From Patescibacteria group bacterium (GTDB lineage Bacteria; Patescibacteriota; Gracilibacteria; UM-FILTER-43-11): 34,657 nucleotides of DNA. The notes below the pieces were generated by a model. The model did not search any database. It saw only the letters and a list, made by a program, of their open reading frames with translations, and was not told the DNA's origin. Positions 30,707 to 34,657 of the stretch are shown piece after piece; within the stretch, counting starts at the first letter, position 1; every line of letters begins with the position of its first letter. The translations under genes were made by a program, and so were the position numbers. Location: positions 1 through 34,657 of the forward strand of contig JAJDCF010000014.1 of assembly GCA_029260955.1 (NCBI GenBank), read 5' to 3'.

Positions 30707-31450
30707 ATGGTCTCGTATGAAGTTCTCTCAAAAAATGGATTCACAAAAAAGGAGGCACGAGTCTATTTGGCCTGTCTGGCTCTTGGCTCAAGTACTGTTT
30801 TAAAGATTAGCCGGAAAGCGGATGTATCTCGTGGTTCCTGCTATGACATTCTTGAAGACATGCTCGATAAGGGTTTTGTAAGTAAGCTTGATGAGGCGAA
30901 ACATGTCGTTTTTTCGGCGGTTGATCCCGATGCTCTACTTCGTCGGAGCGAGGATAATGTTAGGCAACTTGAACTTGCTCTTCCCGAGTTGAAGGGGCTT
31001 TTTCATAAGCATGCCAAACCTCGCGTTCGTTATTTTGAGGGATTGGAAGGAGTGAAGCGGGTATATATGGATACTCTTACCGCTACCACCGAGATTTTGA
31101 ATTACGCGAATTCCCGTGAAATCAGAATTCACTGGCCTGATTACGATGCCGAGTACGTGGCTAAGCGTTATAAAAAGAAGATATTTTTGAAGGGGATTGC
31201 ACCCGATGATGAGTATGGGCAGACTGTTCAGTGTGATGACCCAAAGTGTTTGCGAGAAACCAGACTTCTTTCGGCTAAAGACTTTAATTTTACGAATGAA
31301 ATCAGCATTTATGATAACAAGGTAGCCATTACCTCTTTTGAAAACGAAATGATTGGCATCTTAATCGAAAGTGATGCCATTGCCGATACACAGCGGGACA
31401 TCTTTAAAATGGCCTGGGGTTTTGCCCAGATGCAGAAGAAATTGTGTTAG
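30707..31450 (+). CDS. TrmB-family transcriptional regulator
   Basis: The 247-residue protein has an N-terminal winged helix of the TrmB type (about 5-75: GFTKKEARVYLACLALGSST...SRKADVSRGSCYDILEDMLDKGFV) and a helical linker with leucines (about 80-105). A C-terminal phospholipase-D-like effector-binding region follows (RVRYFEGLEGVKRVYMDTLTA... and ISIYDNKVAITSFENEMIGILIES). TrmB regulators usually respond to sugars in archaea; in bacteria the ligands are mostly unknown. Divergence from glnA and the paired palindromes suggest that it controls glnA and itself, but this is inference. No Shine-Dalgarno sequence is present. Confidence 0.93.
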   Translation: MVSYEVLSKNGFTKKEARVYLACLALGSSTVLKISRKADVSRGSCYDILEDMLDKGFVSKLDEAKHVVFSAVDPDALLRRSEDNVRQLELALPELKGLFHKHAKPRVRYFEGLEGVKRVYMDTLTATTEILNYANSREIRIHWPDYDAEYVAKRYKKKIFLKGIAPDDEYGQTVQCDDPKCLRETRLLSAKDFNFTNEISIYDNKVAITSFENEMIGILIESDAIADTQRDIFKMAWGFAQMQKKLC

Positions 31451-31502
31451 CGAAAGCAGCGGACACCGAAGTGCCCGCCGCCGTTGCCCTGTTCCTTGCG
31501 CG

Positions 31503-32075
31503 TCAGCCGCTGGGGAAGACGTTACGACAAATCGTTGCGCTTGCCTCCTTCGCGATCTCAGCTCGCACGGCCTGCATGAATACCAGCAGTGCCTGAGCCT
31601 GCACCTTGATTGTGCGCTGGTTGATCGACTTGGTAGCGTGGTGGCGCAGGCTCTCAGATTGACCTTCGGTTGCTGCATGTAGGAGGGCAACCGTTGTGGG
31701 CACGCACTTGTGATCACGGAGGAATCTGCCAACAATTCTTTTTTGCAGATCTGCTTCACAGCACTCGTGAATTCCCTCGATCTGGTCGATGTGGAATGCT
31801 CCGATGCGTTGTAGTGCATTGCAGATGGCTTCGATGGCTTCCGGCTCATCTGGCCTGCATGCCAGCGCTGCCGCTGCGTGTTCGATGTGAAGGTAGCGTA
31901 GGTCCACTCTGAAGAGGTCTATGCCGAGACCAAGTTGGAGGATATCGATCAACTCCGTAGTGGCCTTTCCTTTGTAGTTATACTCACCGAGCGAGTTGTA
32001 CCTGTACTGTATGTCTGTCATTTTTAGACTAACCTCGTTCACGATGTCATACCCTGCTGTTAGCAAACAGGGCAT
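31503..32075 (-). CDS. Orphan hypothetical protein of higher GC
   Basis: I do not recognise the family. The protein is helical and rich in Ala, His, Cys and Arg (AAAALACRPDEPEAIEAICNAL, IHECCEADLQKR), without a signal peptide or membrane segment. It resembles no zinc motif I can name, though several Cys/His pairs are close. Its GC content is visibly higher than that of the neighbouring TrmB and tRNA regions, as in the 355-aa gene. Possible starts are TTG 32108, ATG 32075 and ATG 32021 (preceded by GAGGT); 32075 is a compromise. A consensus-like promoter at 32168-32196 supports expression. Confidence 0.62.
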   Translation of the reverse strand: MPCLLTAGYDIVNEVSLKMTDIQYRYNSLGEYNYKGKATTELIDILQLGLGIDLFRVDLRYLHIEHAAAALACRPDEPEAIEAICNALQRIGAFHIDQIEGIHECCEADLQKRIVGRFLRDHKCVPTTVALLHAATEGQSESLRHHATKSINQRTIKVQAQALLVFMQAVRAEIAKEASATICRNVFPSG

Positions 32076-32167
32076 CTGTGCCTGATTTTTGAATGGATTA
32101 TCCCTCAAATATCAATGACGTCAGATCACTGCTCGCTAGATTGAAATGCTAAAGATCAAAGGTTGGT

Positions 32168-32196
32168 ATTAAACCATGCATGATTAAATAAGTCAA
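32168..32196 (-). promoter_or_regulatory. Promoter upstream of the orphan gene
   Basis: Minus-strand TTGACT (32196-32191), a 17-bp spacer and TTTAAT (32173-32168) preceded by TGG, an extended -10. The predicted start is about 32161. Confidence 0.55.
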
Positions 32197-32234
32197 TAGG
32201 CTTCCCATATTTTCGTTGCGAATCATTGATTAAT

Positions 32235-32310
32235 TGGAGCCACGACCCGGAATCGAACCGGGGACCTCACCCTTACCATGGGTGCGCTCTACCAACTGAG
32301 CTATCGCGGC
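32235..32310 (-). tRNA. tRNA-Thr (GGT), CCA encoded
   Basis: Acceptor GCCGCGA/TCGTGGC with one G-T pair, D arm TAGCTCAGTTGGTAGAGC, anticodon stem CACCC/GGGTG with loop ATGGTAA and anticodon GGT, T arm CCGGTTCGATTCCGG and encoded CCA. It is the third Thr isoacceptor in the window. An exact copy of its 5' end follows at 32368-32386. Confidence 0.95.
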
Positions 32311-32367
32311 TAACTATGATTTCTTCCTACTCTGCGCATCACGACGAGCGCGACGCAGATTCTAAAG

Positions 32368-32386
32368 CAACTGAGCTATCGCGGCT
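32368..32386 (-). pseudogene. Partial copy of the tRNA-Thr(GGT) 5' end
   Basis: CAACTGAGCTATCGCGGCT is identical over 19 bases to 32293-32311, the 5' end of the intact tRNA gene. It is 75 bp away, upstream in the sense of transcription. A hairpin (TCTGCG/CGCAGA on the minus strand) lies between the fragment and the intact gene. The rest of the tRNA is missing. Confidence 0.75.
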
Positions 32387-32426
32387 TACACATCTTGCCG
32401 ACATAAATTACCTTAGGCCTTGTTTC

Positions 32427-32717
32427 TTAGTCAAGCTTAGAGATCATTTTTCCGATGATTTTGTTTTGACTGACTAGGCCAAAGCTGTCAGTGCTTTCTT
32501 CCGAGTTTGCTCCCCGTAGCCTTAGTCGACCGTCTGAAGTAATGAGTTCGATTCGTTTGACGATGATCAGGTCAGTTTGAATGGGATGTGTTGCTACCAC
32601 AATATCGCCAACTTTATATATGGGCATGGGTAACACGGAAATCCGGTCCCCATTGCAGAGAAGGGGATTCATGGAGTTGCCCGATACCATGTAAGTTGTT
32701 AGCTGGCTGTCATCCAT
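32427..32717 (-). CDS. sodX: Nickel-SOD maturation protease (S26 family)
   Basis: SodX-type peptidases remove the propeptide of Ni-SOD to expose the N-terminal histidine that binds nickel. The 96-residue protein is a compact S24/S26-type catalytic domain: the nucleophile is probably Ser15 in VSGNSMNPLL, and the general base Lys54 in IIVKRIEL. The segment KVGDIVVA is the usual beta-turn of the fold, and RGANSEESTDSF is the terminal part of the family pattern. No membrane helix is seen, unlike most signal peptidase I proteins. Its start overlaps the 3' end of sodN by 19 bp, indicating tight coupling. The assignment rests on homology and adjacency to sodN. Confidence 0.9.
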   Translation of the reverse strand: MDDSQLTTYMVSGNSMNPLLCNGDRISVLPMPIYKVGDIVVATHPIQTDLIIVKRIELITSDGRLRLRGANSEESTDSFGLVSQNKIIGKMISKLD

Positions 32718-33139
32718 TCGACGTTGCGGTCTTTAGACTTCCAAAAGATTTCGTGAATATTCTTTACGGCTGCCATCAATTCCTCTGCGTGTGCCTGACT
32801 TACCTCTACTTTGCAGCTTGAGCAAAGTTTGGCTGCCTTCCAGAAAATGTCATGAAGTTCAGGGTTGGCTTCCAAATGTTTTGGCTTAAAATAGTCCGTC
32901 CACAGGATTAAAAGTTCATCTTTGCACTTTTGTGCCTGCTCTTCCTTTATTGCAACATATCGAGACAGAGTGTTTTGATAGGTCAGTATGGCAACTTGAT
33001 CGAGTGAGGTTGGCATTTTAAGTGCAATAAGCTTCTTGGTCATAGAAAGAACAGCTTCGGCATTAATACGTGCTGCGGCTGGATCGTAGACTCCACAAGG
33101 GCCATCACAGTGGGCGTGGGCGATTGGTTCTGAATTCAT
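32699..33139 (-). CDS. sodN: Nickel superoxide dismutase (proenzyme)
   Basis: Ni-SOD converts superoxide to oxygen and hydrogen peroxide. The diagnostic nickel hook is at residues 10-20 (HCDGPCGVYDP). After removal of the nine-residue propeptide (MNSEPIAHA), His10 becomes the N-terminus and, with Cys11 and Cys15, ligates nickel. The variant HCDGPCG, with Gly where Streptomyces has Leu, is the form I associate with cyanobacterial and marine Ni-SODs. The remaining 125 residues are helical, as in the hexameric four-helix-bundle enzyme, and carry an extra CSSC pair (KLCSSCKVEV). It overlaps sodX. TTGACA lies about 50 bp upstream, but the -10 is unclear. Confidence 0.95.
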   Translation of the reverse strand: MNSEPIAHAHCDGPCGVYDPAAARINAEAVLSMTKKLIALKMPTSLDQVAILTYQNTLSRYVAIKEEQAQKCKDELLILWTDYFKPKHLEANPELHDIFWKAAKLCSSCKVEVSQAHAEELMAAVKNIHEIFWKSKDRNVEWMTAS

Positions 33140-33399
33140 GGGATTTGTTTTAGATTATGTGAATTCAATTTAGCATCATCATGTGTCAACCGCAAATCCT
33201 TGATCAATGAACACAAATTTGGTTCAATGGTTTCAGAAACAAAAATAAAAACTCGAGCCTGCACGCTTAGCTCTGCGCATTAACTCGTTCGCCTTGCTGA
33301 AGGGATATGGTTTTACGTCTGGCATCCCCGGACCGGCCTCTCCCCCTTGAACGCATGGATTAAATAGCGCGGATCGAATGTCAGTATTGGGGTTTTTGT
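33140..33399. other. Intergenic region upstream of sodN
   Basis: I see no gene here. The left half is AT-rich and holds a minus-strand TTGACA near 33187 that may belong to sodN. The right half (about 33250-33370) is more GC-rich and has no open frame or stable hairpin I can support. Confidence 0.5.
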
Positions 33400-34005
33400 T
33401 TATGCAAAAAAGCTTTTCACGCCGTAATAAAGACCAATCAAGAATATAATGAGTAATACTCTTTTTATCGTTTTACCTGTTTCGTAAGAATCTGGTGAGC
33501 CCATTTTTCTTGAGCTGACAGTTTGCGTACTGGTTATTTTTGAGGAGGCTGAGTGAGGTGTTTTGGCAACCTTAAACTGGGTTTGTTTGCTTCCGGATTG
33601 AACTTGTCCTTTATCGTTGACGAGTTTTCTGAGGATTCCCGGAAGTTGAGCAAGTTGTGTTACTTCAAGCTCTGTGGGCTTTAGCGTGCTATCACCTTCT
33701 CTTCCTGCAGTCGTTTTCGTATTCACGGTTACCCGTCCTGTTTGGCGATCCATCTTTATGTCCCACTCATTCTTTAGCTGAGACCAGTTTATGCCCTTTG
33801 GAAACTGCTTCACAATCTTGTTTATCTCTTTAAGTGAGGCACCTGTAGGGAGCTGCTTGGCGACGTTTTTGAGCACGGATTTGGCAACGGCTCCCATGAA
33901 TCCGAATACAAGAAAGAATATTACTATGGAAATAATTGGAAAAACCAAGTTAGGCATCATGTCCGAATCGAAGGGGATTGTTACGCCGTTAATCGTTATA
34001 TCCAT
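33400..34005 (-). CDS. Two-TM protein of unknown function
   Basis: Starting at the ATG at 34005 (201 residues), because the longer open frame runs into tRNA-Ser. A first membrane segment lies at about 20-42, followed by a helical, basic linker (about 45-75). A soluble region begins WSQLKNEWDIKMDRQTGRVTVN; a low-complexity Ser/Thr/Lys stretch (about 140-180) and a second membrane segment (about 183-199) complete it. I do not recognise the family. It may be a membrane-tethered beta-domain with both ends anchored. Confidence 0.75.
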   Translation of the reverse strand: MDITINGVTIPFDSDMMPNLVFPIISIVIFFLVFGFMGAVAKSVLKNVAKQLPTGASLKEINKIVKQFPKGINWSQLKNEWDIKMDRQTGRVTVNTKTTAGREGDSTLKPTELEVTQLAQLPGILRKLVNDKGQVQSGSKQTQFKVAKTPHSASSKITSTQTVSSRKMGSPDSYETGKTIKRVLLIIFLIGLYYGVKSFFA

Positions 34006-34025
34006 AGAAGCTAGAGGTAATGAGC

Positions 34026-34115
34026 TGGAGGAGAGAAAGGGATTCGAACCCTCGAGAGACTTGCGCCCCAACACGCGTTCCAGGCGTGCGCCTTAAACCA
34101 CTCGGCCACCTCTCC
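34026..34115 (-). tRNA. tRNA-Ser (GGA), CCA encoded
   Basis: A class II tRNA of 90 nt: acceptor GGAGAGG/TCTCTCC, D arm TGGCCGAGTGGTTTAAGGC, anticodon stem CACGC/GCGTG with loop CTGGAAC (anticodon GGA), a long variable arm (TTGGGGCGCAAGTCTC) and T arm GGGTTCGAATCCC, with encoded CCA. It lies just after the rpmB terminator on the same strand. Confidence 0.95.
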
Positions 34116-34122
34116 TTGGTAT

Positions 34123-34146
34123 AATAGAAAACCCCGCTTTACGGGG
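34123..34146 (-). terminator. Terminator of rpmB
   Basis: Minus-strand CCCCG (34146-34142), loop TAAAG and CGGGG (34136-34132), then TTTTCTATT. It separates rpmB from tRNA-Ser, which starts 8 bp further on. Confidence 0.8.
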
Positions 34147-34180
34147 CCATTCTGAATGTAAATGATGAAGCCCTATTCGA

Positions 34181-34369
34181 TTAGGCTTTTGCGGAAGTTC
34201 TTAGGCATGCCATACAGATCTTCTTCTTTTCCATGTCACCTGTTTTGTTGTTGTAGACCTTTTTAGTGGTCAAATTAGGTAAAAAGCGACGTTTGGTACG
34301 ACGGACAGAGTGACTGACGTTGTGACCTGATTTAGGACCTTTGGAGCAAACTTGGCAAACTTTGGACAT
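34181..34369 (-). CDS. rpmB: Large ribosomal subunit protein L28 (zinc form)
   Basis: L28 is an early-assembling 50S protein. The frame is open further upstream, but the family begins MSKVCQVCSKGPKSGHNVSHS, so the ATG at 34369 is used (62 residues). RRTKRRFLPNL and the C-terminal KICMACLRTSAK are standard. Four cysteines (C5, C8, C52 and C55) make the zinc-binding C+ form, as in L33. It is divergent from the M50 protease gene. Confidence 0.95.
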   Translation of the reverse strand: MSKVCQVCSKGPKSGHNVSHSVRRTKRRFLPNLTTKKVYNNKTGDMEKKKICMACLRTSAKA

Positions 34370-34443
34370 GGCGTAATAAATGAGTATAGTAAGAAAGCTC
34401 ATGAAAGGTACCAACTAAAGCCTGTCCTTGTCAATTTATATTT

Positions 34444-34657
34444 ATGGAAATCCTTTATCTCGTCGTTGCCTTGGCCGTGTGCATTACGGTGCACGAAGCA
34501 GCCCATGCCTGGGTGGCTTATAAGCTTGGTGATCCCACCGCTAAAATGGAGGGTCGTGTTTCACTGAACCCTATGAAGCATTTGGATGTTCTTGGGACGA
34601 TCATGATTTTTATAGCCCATTTTGGTTGGGGAAAGCCTGTTCCGTTTAATTACAACA
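34444..34657 (+). CDS. M50 site-2 zinc metalloprotease, partial
   Basis: The gene is cut by the window end; 71 codons are visible. The first helix contains the zinc motif HEAAHAW (ITVHEAAHAWVAYKLGDPTAKMEG), followed by SLNPMKHLD and GWGKPVPFN, typical of small M50 proteases (SREBP-type, often called rhomboid-independent intramembrane proteases). Function: cleavage of membrane-bound regulators within the bilayer. No Shine-Dalgarno sequence is seen. Confidence 0.9.
   Translation, partial: MEILYLVVALAVCITVHEAAHAWVAYKLGDPTAKMEGRVSLNPMKHLDVLGTIMIFIAHFGWGKPVPFNYN

Noticed and set aside
32226..32477. 83-aa plus-strand frame beginning near tRNA-Thr(GGT)
   Set aside because: It is antisense to the tRNA and its fragment and ends inside sodX; no protein features.
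34006..34074. N-terminal extension of the two-TM protein
   Set aside because: It overlaps tRNA-Ser; the ATG at 34005 gives a normal protein.
1..34657. Recoding of UGA (as in Gracilibacteria or Absconditabacteria)
   Set aside because: Genes end normally at UGA (for example 172-441) and no long gene needs read-through.
1..34657. CRISPR array, insertion sequence or prophage
   Set aside because: No regularly spaced repeats, transposase, integrase or phage structural gene is present. The inverted repeat near 18.4/19.5 kb is not accompanied by a recombinase.

Overview
The window reads as a gene-dense stretch of a small-genome bacterial chromosome using the standard genetic code (UGA is a normal stop). 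Several traits fit the Patescibacteria/CPR radiation, with Peregrinibacteria-like lineages as my best guess: a T4SS-pilin-like small pilin, a lone GspF/PilC-N-like membrane protein, a very large secreted protein with W..GW repeats, a compact SUF operon and tiny Zn-type L28 and L33. This placement is inference; no 16S rRNA or marker alignment was available. Most genes lack a Shine-Dalgarno sequence, and many promoters carry an extended -10 (TGn) with a very short leader.

Layout. (1) 1-3.1 kb: a small orphan gene facing rpsO-pnp (S15 and PNPase), with a long hairpin between rpsO and pnp; rpsO has no ATG, GTG or TTG start. (2) 3.1-11.8 kb: a minus-strand run of envelope genes: CorA, two small membrane proteins, a degenerate Lgt-like protein, an 1153-aa secreted protein, a protein with eight Cys-bracketed repeats, and a GspF-N-like protein. 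(3) 11.9-18.2 kb: priA converging, with overlapping stop codons, on a 1420-aa coiled-coil protein that carries an HELLH zincin motif and has a near-consensus promoter. (4) 18.3-19.6 kb: a GC-rich island holding one 355-aa membrane protein, bracketed by a 15-bp inverted repeat and nested palindromes. (5) 19.6-24.6 kb: the operon sufC-sufB-sufD-sufS-sufU for Fe-S cluster assembly.

(6) 24.6-27.4 kb: tRNA genes (Thr, Pro, Pro, Tyr, Thr), a PRC-barrel protein, the pilin, an unknown protein and the RNase P RNA. (7) 27.4-32.1 kb: a polyprenyl-phosphate sugar transferase, rpmG, and glnA divergent from a TrmB-family regulator with two similar 17-bp palindromes between them, then an orphan gene of unlike composition. 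(8) 32.2-34.7 kb: tRNA-Thr(GGT), a nickel superoxide dismutase with its maturation protease (sodN-sodX), a two-TM protein, tRNA-Ser, rpmB and the start of an M50 site-2 protease cut by the window end.

How it fits together: the window combines core information processing (PNPase, S15, L28, L33, PriA, RNase P, seven tRNAs), Fe-S assembly, nitrogen assimilation with an apparent local regulator, oxidative-stress defence through Ni-SOD, and an elaborate surface programme. The least explained parts are the HELLH giant, the Cys-repeat/secreted-protein pair, the bracketed GC-rich gene, and two copies of a tRNA 5'-end fragment upstream of intact tRNA genes.
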